Shown: positions 1 to 5,241 of the stretch, piece after piece
Layout of the letters: every line of letters starts with the position of its first letter
Position numbering within the stretch: the stretch's first letter is position 1
Notes under the pieces: model-generated
Database searches by the model: none
Told to the model about the DNA's origin: nothing
Seen by the model: the letters and a program-made list of their open reading frames with translations, nothing else
Origin: Veillonella sp.
GTDB lineage: Bacteria > Bacillota > Negativicutes > Veillonellales > Veillonellaceae
Direction of reading: 5' to 3'
Assembly (NCBI RefSeq): GCF_015058545.1
Contig: NZ_SVCB01000026.1
Location: forward strand, 1-5,299
DNA: 5,299 bases
Translations under genes and position numbers: made by a program

Positions 1-2
1 TT

Positions 3-64
3 GAACCTCCTAAGTTGAAATGTTGTGGTTGCCAGACCAACTTCATTGTATCATTAGGAGGTTC
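3..64. repeat. 11-bp inverted repeat containing AGGAGG/CCTCCT
   Basis: GAACCTCCTAA (3-13) is the exact reverse complement of TTAGGAGGTTC (54-64). Inside it TGAA (16-19) can pair with TTCA (42-45), and GTTG (22-25) with CAAC (38-41), so the whole 62-base stretch can fold on either strand. On the minus strand AGGAGG (11 to 6) sits just before the window's left edge, where it could serve a leftward gene starting outside the window; its partner CCTCCT would then hide it. On the plus strand AGGAGG (57-62) has no start codon at a usable distance. It could equally be the end of a mobile element or a 3' UTR structure. The repeat is certain; its role is not. Confidence 0.6.
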
Positions 65-92
65 TTTCCTTTTCTATAAGAATTTTTTACCG

Positions 93-116
93 ACCCCCAG
101 TTTAACTGGGGGTTTT
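93..116 (+). terminator. Rho-independent terminator, plus strand, for a gene left of the window
   Basis: ACCCCCAG (93-100) pairs with CTGGGGGT (106-113) around a TTTAA loop, and T continues to 116. The minus strand has no T-run after the stem (it reads TCGGT), so the signal points rightward and would end a plus-strand transcript entering from the left. Together with the sodA terminator it would make a convergent pair. The short T-run makes it moderate in quality. Confidence 0.55.
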
Positions 117-136
117 GTCATGCCTATTCGGCGTAC

Positions 137-180
137 AAAAAAGCGCCCCCGCTTGCACGCTGTGCAAGCGGGGGCGTTTT
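137..180 (-). terminator. Strong Rho-independent terminator of sodA (likely bidirectional)
   Basis: CGCCCCCGCTTGCAC (144-158) is perfectly complementary to GTGCAAGCGGGGGCG (162-176) with a three-base GCT loop. Read on the minus strand, the stem is followed by six T (142 to 137). It lies about 60 bases after the sodA stop codon. On the plus strand it is followed by TTTT (177-180), so it could also stop rightward transcription before it runs antisense into sodA. Confidence 0.9.
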
Positions 181-193
181 CACAAACTATGTA

Positions 194-223
194 ATTATAC
201 GAGCCATTCGAGGCTCACATCAA
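194..223 (-). promoter_or_regulatory. Promoter-like pair between the sodA stop and its terminator
   Basis: On the minus strand TTGATG (223 to 218) and a perfect TATAAT (199 to 194) are separated by 18 bases. The spacer contains the inverted repeat GAGCC (201-205) / GGCTC (212-216). A transcript from about 187 would run straight into the sodA terminator at 176-144, giving an RNA of roughly 50 nt unless it reads through. AT-rich chance matches are common, so this is a candidate only. Confidence 0.35.
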
Positions 224-234
224 GCAGTCAGCTC

Positions 235-846
235 TTATTTAGTAGCTGCCGCATAATGAGCGTTTACCTGATCCCAGTTAACGAGATTCCAGAAAGCGGC
301 GATGTAATCAGGACGAGCATTCTTGTATTTCAAGTAGTATGCATGTTCCCAAACATCAAGGCCCAATACCGGAGTTTTGCCGTCGCTAAGCGGGGAGTCC
401 TGGTTAGCGGTGGACAAGATTTCCAATTTGCCGTTGTTTACTACGAGCCAAGCCCAACCGGAACCAAAACGGCCAGTAGCAGCTTTGCCGAATTCAGCTT
501 TGAAGTTTTCGAAGTTGCCGAAAGCTTCATCGATAGCACCTGCAATAGCGCCCGTAGGGTTACCGCCTGCATTTGGTGCCAAAATGTTCCAGAAGAATGT
601 ATGGTTAGCATGACCGCCGCCATTGTTGCGAACAGCCGTACGGATATCTTCCGGTACAGCGTTTAAGTCAGTAATCAACTCTTCTACGTCTTTTTCACCC
701 AATTCAGGATGTTTTTCAATAGCAGCGTTTAAGTTAACAACATATGTGTTGTGGTGTTTATCATGATGAAAATGCATTGTTTCTGCATCGATATGCGGTT
801 CTAAAGCTTCGTAAGCGTATGGTAATTCAGGTAATGTGTATGCCAT
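235..846 (-). CDS. sodA: Superoxide dismutase, Mn-type (Fe/Mn family)
   Basis: This 203-residue cytoplasmic enzyme converts superoxide to oxygen and hydrogen peroxide. It aligns from end to end by eye with E. coli SodA, from the N-terminal YTLPELPYAYEALEPH onward. The four metal ligands are visible: His27, His82, Asp164 and His168, the last two in the signature DVWEHAYY. Gly78 where iron enzymes carry Gln, together with Gln149 in ANQDSP, favours manganese or cambialistic use over strict iron. I chose the ATG at 844-846 because AAGGAGGT (860 to 853) lies six bases upstream and the family starts with M-x-YTLP. An in-frame ATG at 891 would add 15 residues unlike the family. It is transcribed away from pflB and ends at a strong terminator. 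No signal peptide is seen. Confidence 0.96.
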   Translation of the reverse strand: MAYTLPELPYAYEALEPHIDAETMHFHHDKHHNTYVVNLNAAIEKHPELGEKDVEELITDLNAVPEDIRTAVRNNGGGHANHTFFWNILAPNAGGNPTGAIAGAIDEAFGNFENFKAEFGKAATGRFGSGWAWLVVNNGKLEILSTANQDSPLSDGKTPVLGLDVWEHAYYLKYKNARPDYIAAFWNLVNWDQVNAHYAAATK

Positions 847-852
847 AAAAAT

Positions 853-875
853 ACCTCCTTCCCCGTCCAAGGGGA
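853..875 (-). promoter_or_regulatory. sodA ribosome binding site with abutting 5' UTR hairpin
   Basis: On the minus strand TCCCC (875 to 871) pairs with GGGGA (864 to 860) around TTGGAC, and the stem runs directly into the Shine-Dalgarno AGGAGGT (859 to 853). The start codon is six bases further on. A hairpin this close could stabilise the mRNA or tune ribosome loading. The ribosome binding site is clear; regulation by the hairpin is inference. Confidence 0.7.
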
Positions 876-923
876 TAAAAACATAATACATAACAAACTG
901 TTACGAAAAAAGAATTATCAAAT

Positions 924-952
924 TTTATAATCATAGATTACTTTGAAAGTAA
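924..952 (-). promoter_or_regulatory. Candidate sodA promoter with a 7-1-7 palindromic operator over the -35
   Basis: On the minus strand TATAAA (929 to 924) is a good -10. Seventeen bases upstream is TTACTT (952 to 947), a weak -35 forming one end of the perfect palindrome TTACTTTGAAAGTAA (938-952, plus strand). Seven-one-seven symmetry is the geometry of PerR/Fur-type boxes, but the bases do not match the Bacillus PerR consensus TTATAATNATTATAA well. A poor natural -35 under an operator fits a regulated stress promoter. The predicted leader is about 70 nt. The palindrome is certain; promoter and regulator are inference. Confidence 0.4.
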
Positions 953-1431
953 CCTTAATTCACTAGATTTAATTTTTTCAATCTTTCTATGTTTTAATGA
1001 TAACATTTTTCATTTATCTTGTCTAGTAGTAAAAACGTAAATTTACAATAAACATTTTGTAAGTGCAACTATTTCATATTTCAAGCCACCTTTTACTTAT
1101 ATGTTTCAACCATATTTATTATTTTGAATATAAAATTGCCAAAATTCTTCATTAACGTCTCTCGCTTATTTTTAATTCCTATTAAATTTGTAGCCATAGC
1201 TACAGACCCTATTAATTATACGGTTTATCATATAGTCATAAGAAATGAACTTATCTTTTACAGGCAAAACAATCCAAAAAGACATTTCTTAGTCATACAC
1301 CGTAATGATAGCTAACAATAATTTTTATTTTTCTGACATATTTTTTAATAAATATGTTGTAAAAAGTCTTATTTTTACACATCTTTTATTTTTAGCATTT
1401 CAACAATCGAAAATTAATATCATTACAATTA

Positions 1432-1476
1432 TTGAATTAAATACCAATTCGGTATACACTTAAAGCATCTTATAAT
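1432..1476 (+). promoter_or_regulatory. Candidate pflB promoter region with inverted repeat
   Basis: Two overlapping candidates are visible: a perfect -10 TATAAT (1471-1476) with a poor -35 TTCGGT (1448-1453) at 17 bases, and TTGAAT (1432-1437) with TACACT (1455-1460), also at 17 bases. The inverted repeat ATACC-AATTC-GGTAT (1441-1455) covers the -35 of the first and the spacer of the second, so a bound protein would affect either. The first would give a leader of about 25 nt. I cannot name the regulator; it does not match FNR, Rex or CcpA consensus sites. Confidence 0.45.
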
Positions 1477-1495
1477 AATTCTTTATTTCCTTAAT

Positions 1496-1500
1496 GGAGG
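1496..1500 (+). promoter_or_regulatory. pflB ribosome binding site
   Basis: GGAGG followed by TG, seven bases before the ATG at 1508. It fixes the pflB start, which agrees with the conserved N-terminal TAWKGF (TAWEGF in E. coli PflB). Confidence 0.85.
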
Positions 1501-1507
1501 TGCCACA

Positions 1508-3658
1508 ATGCAAAATACTGCATGGAAAGGCTTCATTACAGGTGTATGGGATAAAGCCATTGATGTACGTGACTTTATCCAACGTAACTATAACCCCTAT
1601 GTTGGGGACGACTCATTCTTAGCCGGTCCTACGGATCGCACACTCAAACTTTGGCAAGAAGTTCTTCGTCTTTATGAGGAAGAAAAAGAAAAGGGCGGCG
1701 TTATCGATGCCGACACGGATATTGCCACTTCGGTATCTTCCCACGGTCCTGGTTATATTATTAAAGAATTAGAACAAATCGTTGGTCTTCAAACCGACAA
1801 ACCGTTGAAACGGGCTATGTTCCCTTACGGCGGTTTGCGTACCGCTAAGAGCGCCTTGCAAGAATACGGCTTTGAAATGGACGCTCAGCTGGAAGACTTT
1901 TTCAAAAAACATCGTAAAACTCACAATGACGGCGTTTTCGATGTGTATACGCCGGAAATGCGTGCTGCTCGTTCCGCACACATCATTACCGGTTTACCGG
2001 ATGCGTACAGCCGCGGTCGTATCATCGGCGACTATCGCCGTGTAGCCCTTTACGGGATTGACCGTTTAATCGAGGAAAAGGAAAAAGATTTCGCCATCAC
2101 CATGGGCGACATGACGGCTACGATTATTCGCGACCGTGAAGAAATTCGTGACCAGATTCGTTCCTTAAAAGAATTAAAAGCCATGGCGGCTTCTTACGGC
2201 TACGATATCAGCCAGCCGGCCAAAGACGTAAAAGAAGCGATTCAGTGGTTATATTTCGGTTATTTAGGCGCTATTAAAGAACAAAACGGCGCGGCCATGT
2301 CTATCGGCCGTAACACAGTCTTCCTCGACATCTACGCCGAACGCGACCTTAAAGAAGGCCGTTACACAGAAGAAGAAATTCAGGAAATGGTTGACCATTT
2401 CATCATGAAACTTCGCATGGTGCGTTTTGCCCGCATTATCGAATACAATAACCTCTTCACCGGCGATCCGGTTTGGACAACCGAATCTATCGGCGGCATG
2501 GGCTCTGACGGACGTCCATTGGTATCCAAGATGTCCTTCCGTTATTTGCATACCCTCACCAACTTAGGCCCGGCGCCGGAACCGAACCTCACCGTTCTCT
2601 GGTCCCCTCGCTTGCCGGACGGTTTCAAACGTTTCTGTGCTAAATTGTCCATTCAAACGTCGTCGATTCAGTATGAAAACGACGAATTGATGCGTCCTAA
2701 CAGCGGTGACGATTATGCTATCGCCTGCTGCGTATCGCCAATGCGTATCGGTAAAGAAATGCAGTTCTTCGGCGCTCGTTGTAACCTCGCTAAATGCTTG
2801 CTTTATGCAATCAACGGCGGTGTCGATGAAAAACTCAAAAAACAAGTTGGACCTAAATATCGTCCGATTACTTCCGAATACCTTGATTTCGACGAAGTAA
2901 TGGAACGTTTTGACGACATGATGGAATGGTTGGCCGGCGTTTACGTGAATGCCCTTAATATCATTCACTACATGCACGATAAATATGCATACGAAAAATT
3001 GGAAATGGCCCTTCACGACCGCAAAGTTACGCGTTGGTTTGCCACCGGTATTGCCGGTTTATCCGTAGTAGCCGATTCCTTGTCCGCTATTAAATACACG
3101 AAGGTTAAACCGATTCGTGATGAAAACGGGGTAGCTGTTGATTTTGAAATCACAGGGGATTTCCCTAAATACGGCAACGACGATGACCGTGTTGATGATT
3201 TGGCGGCTTTCGTTGTATCTGCCTTCATGAACAAAATCCGTAAACATCCTACCTATCGTGAAAGCATCCCGACCATGTCCCTTTTGACAATTACATCCAA
3301 TGTAGTATACGGTAACGCTACCGGTAGCACGCCGGACGGCCGTAAACAGGGTACACCGTTTGCACCGGGCGCTAATCCAATGCACGGTCGTGACTCCCAC
3401 GGCGCTGTTTCTTCCATGGCTTCCGTTGCCAAAATGCCTTGGCGTGATGCGAGCGACGGTATTTCCAACACCTTCTCCATCATTCCTGATGCGCTTGGCA
3501 AAAACGGCGAAACCATGGTTCGTATGAGCGATTTAGACATTGATCTGGATCTTGATGCAGTTTTACAGAGCGATATGCCAACCGGTTTACCTGTCAATAA
3601 TGAAAACCTGGCCTGTCGCGAGCCTAATGTTTCCATTTCCGAAAAGGAGGACAAGTAA
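1508..3658 (+). CDS. pflB: Pyruvate formate-lyase catalytic subunit lacking the glycyl-radical domain
   Basis: This 716-residue protein is the catalytic body of formate acetyltransferase, which turns pyruvate and CoA into acetyl-CoA and formate in anaerobic fermentation. The N-terminal region (VRDFIQRNYNPY; SFLAG near residue 40; IVGLQ near 90) and the active-site motif IACCVSPM with Cys407-Cys408 (E. coli 418-419) are intact. So is Arg424 (E. coli Arg435) in FGAR, which contacts pyruvate. Similarity to full-length PFL continues to FSIIPDALGK near residue 665 and then stops. The expected C-terminal domain with RVSGYA is absent, replaced by about 50 unrelated residues including the acidic run SDLDIDLDLD (674-683). 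E. coli PflB has 760 residues. The missing domain is encoded by the next gene, one base after this stop and in another frame. On its own this subunit should be inactive because it has no radical glycine. Its own promoter and pflA downstream support the role. Confidence 0.95.
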   Translation: MQNTAWKGFITGVWDKAIDVRDFIQRNYNPYVGDDSFLAGPTDRTLKLWQEVLRLYEEEKEKGGVIDADTDIATSVSSHGPGYIIKELEQIVGLQTDKPLKRAMFPYGGLRTAKSALQEYGFEMDAQLEDFFKKHRKTHNDGVFDVYTPEMRAARSAHIITGLPDAYSRGRIIGDYRRVALYGIDRLIEEKEKDFAITMGDMTATIIRDREEIRDQIRSLKELKAMAASYGYDISQPAKDVKEAIQWLYFGYLGAIKEQNGAAMSIGRNTVFLDIYAERDLKEGRYTEEEIQEMVDHFIMKLRMVRFARIIEYNNLFTGDPVWTTESIGGMGSDGRPLVSKMSFRYLHTLTNLGPAPEPNLTVLWSPRLPDGFKRFCAKLSIQTSSIQYENDELMRPNSGDDYAIACCVSPMRIGKEMQFFGARCNLAKCLLYAINGGVDEKLKKQVGPKYRPITSEYLDFDEVMERFDDMMEWLAGVYVNALNIIHYMHDKYAYEKLEMALHDRKVTRWFATGIAGLSVVADSLSAIKYTKVKPIRDENGVAVDFEITGDFPKYGNDDDRVDDLAAFVVSAFMNKIRKHPTYRESIPTMSLLTITSNVVYGNATGSTPDGRKQGTPFAPGANPMHGRDSHGAVSSMASVAKMPWRDASDGISNTFSIIPDALGKNGETMVRMSDLDIDLDLDAVLQSDMPTGLPVNNENLACREPNVSISEKEDK
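3644..3650 (+). promoter_or_regulatory. Ribosome binding site of the glycyl-radical subunit, inside pflB
   Basis: AAGGAGG lies in the last codons of pflB, nine bases before the ATG at 3660. It is a near-perfect Shine-Dalgarno and the main sign that the small protein is translated in its own right and not produced by frameshift or cleavage. The pflB stop TAA (3656-3658) falls between it and the start, so translation is probably coupled. Confidence 0.85.
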
Positions 3659-3659
3659 T

Positions 3660-3899
3660 ATGAGCAACGAACAACAAATCGATAATTTAGTAGAATTATT
3701 GGATGGCTATTCTGAAAAAGGCGGCCACCACTTAAACGTTAACGTGTTTGACCGTGAAATGCTTCTCGATGCGCAAAAACATCCTGAAAAATATCCACAG
3801 TTGACCGTTCGTGTATCCGGTTATGCCGTGCACTTCAACAAATTGACGAAACAACAGCAGGATGAAGTTATTTCTCGTACCTTCCACGAACAAATGTAA
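3660..3899 (+). CDS. Stand-alone glycyl-radical subunit of split pyruvate formate-lyase
   Basis: This 79-residue protein corresponds to the C-terminal Gly_radical domain of PFL. NLVELLDGY (9-17) matches the NLAGLMDGY block of E. coli PflB. It is followed by HHLNVNVFDREMLLDA, HPEKYPQLT and the radical motif RVSGYA, whose glycine is residue 54 (Gly734 in E. coli). It ends VISRTFHEQM, like VITRTFTQSM. PflA would abstract hydrogen from Gly54, and the radical would pass to Cys408/Cys407 of PflB, so the two must form a complex. The start at 3660 is set by AAGGAGG nine bases upstream and lies one base after the pflB stop. E. coli GrcA (YfiD, 127 residues) has the same domain but a different N-terminal half and serves as a spare part beside an intact PFL. 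This protein matches the PFL C-terminus itself and here looks obligatory. Role in PFL is near certain; the stable two-subunit enzyme is inferred. Confidence 0.92.
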   Translation: MSNEQQIDNLVELLDGYSEKGGHHLNVNVFDREMLLDAQKHPEKYPQLTVRVSGYAVHFNKLTKQQQDEVISRTFHEQM

Positions 3900-3935
3900 C
3901 TTCTATCCCTCCCCTTCTCAGTAGTTATATATAGT

Positions 3936-3968
3936 GCAATAGGCTCCCCGTATCGAGGAGCCTATTGT
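3936..3968 (+). terminator. 11-bp hairpin after the pfl structural genes (terminator or processing site)
   Basis: CAATAGGCTCC (3937-3947) pairs perfectly with GGAGCCTATTG (3957-3967) around a nine-base loop. It lies 37 bases after the stop of the small subunit. No T-run follows on either strand, so it is not a textbook terminator. It may terminate partly or protect the 3' end of the pflB-small subunit mRNA, letting pflA be made at a lower level. The rest of the spacer to pflA (3969-4075) holds a weak hairpin ATTGC/GCAAT (4035-4050) and no convincing promoter. Confidence 0.6.
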
Positions 3969-4075
3969 CATATGTAACTGATTTTTGAAAAACTGTTGAT
4001 TTTCTTGTGATTTACTTCTCGTTATTCACCCGAAATTGCTCTTCCGCAATGTTTTAAATTTACGAAAGGCGTACT

Positions 4076-4843
4076 ATGATTGGACGAATTCATTCCTTAG
4101 AAACCATGGGCACCGTTGACGGCCCCGGTGTACGGATGGTGCTATTTTTACAGGGCTGCCCGATGCGTTGCGCTTATTGCCATAACCCCGATACATGGGA
4201 TGCGCAGCAAGGTAAAAATATTACCATTGAAGAAGTGTGGGATCAATTTGAGCGCAATCAGAGTTTTTATAAAAACGGCGGTCTCACGGTCACCGGCGGT
4301 GAAGCTTTGATGCAAATTGATTTTGTTATCGAACTCTTTACGTATTTCAGAGAACGAGGCATTCATACTTGCCTCGACACGAGTGGCATCTATTTTGAAG
4401 AAAGCCAACGCGAAACTTACGAAAAACTCATGGCCGTGACAAGCCTCGTAATCCTGGATTTAAAAGAAATCGACGATGAAAAACACATGGCCCTAACCGG
4501 TCAAAGCAACAAGCAAATCCTAAAATTTGCCCGCTTCATCGACGAGCACAATGTGCCCATTTGGGTGCGCCATGTGGTAGTACCTACTATCACCGACAAC
4601 GCCGACCGCTGGTACCGACTCGGCTTCTTTGCAGGATCTTTGAAAAACCTGGAAACCATCGACTGCCTGCCTTACCACGTGATGGGTACGGCTAAGTATA
4701 AAGAGCTAGGGATTAATTATCGATTAGACGGAATTCCTCCAGCCTCTAAAGCACTAGCCGCACGAGCATCGGCCACCGTAGTAGAAGGCATCAAAGCATA
4801 CCGTAGAAAACACTGGAGCAAATTACCTCGAACCGGTAACTAG
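4076..4843 (+). CDS. pflA: Pyruvate formate-lyase activating enzyme (radical SAM)
   Basis: This 255-residue cytoplasmic radical-SAM enzyme installs the glycyl radical on PFL, here presumably on Gly54 of the separate small subunit. The cluster motif is GCPMRCAYCHNP, with Cys28, Cys32 and Cys35 in the CxxxCxxC spacing that binds a 4Fe-4S cluster. The N-terminal VDGPGVR (14-20) and the SAM-binding TGGEA (73-77) are typical of activases. Later blocks LDLKEID and the CLPYH near the C-terminus also match PflA. E. coli PflA has 246 residues, so the length is normal. GAAAGG (4064-4069) lies six bases before the ATG. It follows the small subunit after 176 bases, so it is either read through the hairpin or has its own promoter, which I could not find. 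No clear terminator follows it. Confidence 0.95.
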   Translation: MIGRIHSLETMGTVDGPGVRMVLFLQGCPMRCAYCHNPDTWDAQQGKNITIEEVWDQFERNQSFYKNGGLTVTGGEALMQIDFVIELFTYFRERGIHTCLDTSGIYFEESQRETYEKLMAVTSLVILDLKEIDDEKHMALTGQSNKQILKFARFIDEHNVPIWVRHVVVPTITDNADRWYRLGFFAGSLKNLETIDCLPYHVMGTAKYKELGINYRLDGIPPASKALAARASATVVEGIKAYRRKHWSKLPRTGN

Positions 4844-4901
4844 AGACTGAAGCAAATTATGCTCTAAATTATATTTTCTCTCTTCCCCCTCTGTTGCTAA
4901 C

Positions 4902-5056
4902 TGGTCTCGGCTTAGGGAATCGTTTGTTGCACTATAGCGTGCCGAACCGTAGCGAATCATACTTTGGGGCAAAGCCAAATACATCTATTACGTTGATATC
5001 ATTCTGCTCTATAGTTGGTCTCGGCCGCGAGAATCACTTGTTTCGCGACAGCTTGC
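4902..5056 (+). repeat. Diverged direct repeat with hairpins in the pflA-IS spacer
   Basis: Bases 4902-4942 and 5016-5056 match at 30 of 41 positions with an offset of 114 bases. Both begin TGGTCTCGGC and share GAATC and TTGTT. Copy 1 can pair GGT+TCGGC (4903-4911, C4906 bulged) with GCCGAACC (4941-4948), or fold GCAC/GTGC inside. Copy 2 can form TCTCG-GCCG-CGAGA (5019-5032), then TTTCGC/GCGAAA (5041-5046/5055-5060). Between them lies GAATC followed by the hairpin CTTTG-GGG-CAAAG (4962-4974), possibly a more decayed third unit. It resembles an intergenic palindromic repeat family; I do not recognise it. The 4844-5092 spacer otherwise holds nothing I can support. Confidence 0.6.
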
Positions 5057-5115
5057 GAAATTACAGAGAAATCTTTTTATAGAGTTAAAAAAGGGTTCTA
5101 TAATTTATTTTGGGA

Positions 5116-5165
5116 CGCTAAAGAGAAACGCTAGTTGCGTGTCCTCTTGGCGCCTACTTTTTTTT
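5116..5165 (+). terminator. Rho-independent terminator in the IS leader
   Basis: CGCT-A-AAGAG (5116-5125, one A bulged) pairs with CTCTTGGCG (5144-5152), and an inner ACGC-TAGTT-GCGT (5128-5140) extends the arm. Eight T follow at 5158-5165. It lies upstream of the transposase gene, so it would stop rightward transcription from the pfl side before it reaches the transposase. Confidence 0.65.
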
Positions 5166-5193
5166 GCACAAAAAAAGATATATTGAATAAAAT
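5164..5193 (+). promoter_or_regulatory. Candidate transposase promoter
   Basis: TTGCAC (5164-5169) and TAAAAT (5188-5193) are 18 bases apart and lie just after the leader terminator. A second possible -10, TACAAT (5198-5203), has no good -35. The -35 overlaps the terminator's T-run. This would give a leader of about 40 nt before the ATG at 5242. Confidence 0.4.
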
Positions 5194-5241
5194 CCGATAC
5201 AATAAAGGTGCTAACAATTAACGAAAGGATGTTTATTCAAT

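Larger units (their letters stand above)
892..1507. other. AT-rich divergent spacer between sodA and pflB, no gene seen
   Basis: This 616-base spacer separates the divergent sodA and pflB. I see no believable gene; the only open frame of note (1124-1315, plus) has no ribosome binding site and codes an Ile/Phe/Asn-rich peptide typical of AT-rich noise. Short symmetric elements besides the promoter ones include GTAAATTTAC (1037-1046), TTACAA/TTGTAA (1043-1048/1057-1062), TGTAGC-CATA-GCTACA (1189-1204), and an 8-bp inverted repeat, ACATATTT (1336-1343) with AAATATGT (1350-1357). The length exceeds what two simple promoters need, leaving room for regulator sites. Such palindromes also arise by chance in AT-rich DNA. 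Confidence 0.6.

Noticed and set aside
115..666. Plus-strand open frame of 183 codons
   Set aside because: It runs antisense through the sodA terminator and conserved sodA codons, and its peptide resembles nothing I know.
847..891. Longer sodA start at 891 adding 15 residues
   Set aside because: The extra residues do not match the family and would translate through the ribosome binding site and hairpin that serve the 846 start.
1124..1315. 63-codon open frame in the sodA-pflB spacer
   Set aside because: No ribosome binding site, AT-driven composition, and no recognisable motif.
2564..3654. Minus-strand open frames across pflB
   Set aside because: They are antisense shadows of a strongly conserved gene.
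3540..3659. Upstream extension of the small glycyl-radical frame, open from 3540
   Set aside because: Residues before the ATG at 3660 are unlike any PFL, the stretch overlaps conserved pflB codons, and the strong ribosome binding site is placed for 3660.
3640..3662. Programmed +1 frameshift or sequencing error joining PflB and the small protein
   Set aside because: Joining needs +1 at AAG TAA, where re-pairing would be poor. PflB also carries about 50 extra non-homologous residues before the stop, and the downstream frame has its own start and ribosome binding site. A simple error would not create these.
3660..3899. Calling the small gene grcA (yfiD)
   Set aside because: GrcA has a distinct N-terminal half and about 127 residues. 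This 79-residue protein matches the PFL C-terminus alone, starting from NLVELLDGY, and no intact PFL accompanies it here.
4902..5056. CRISPR array
   Set aside because: Only two diverged copies, with 73-base spacing between units and internal hairpins; no regular repeat-spacer pattern.
4894..5082. 62-codon frame with a repeated GLG peptide after pflA
   Set aside because: It uses a TTG start with no ribosome binding site; the repeated peptide is explained by the 114-base offset of the DNA repeat, a multiple of three.
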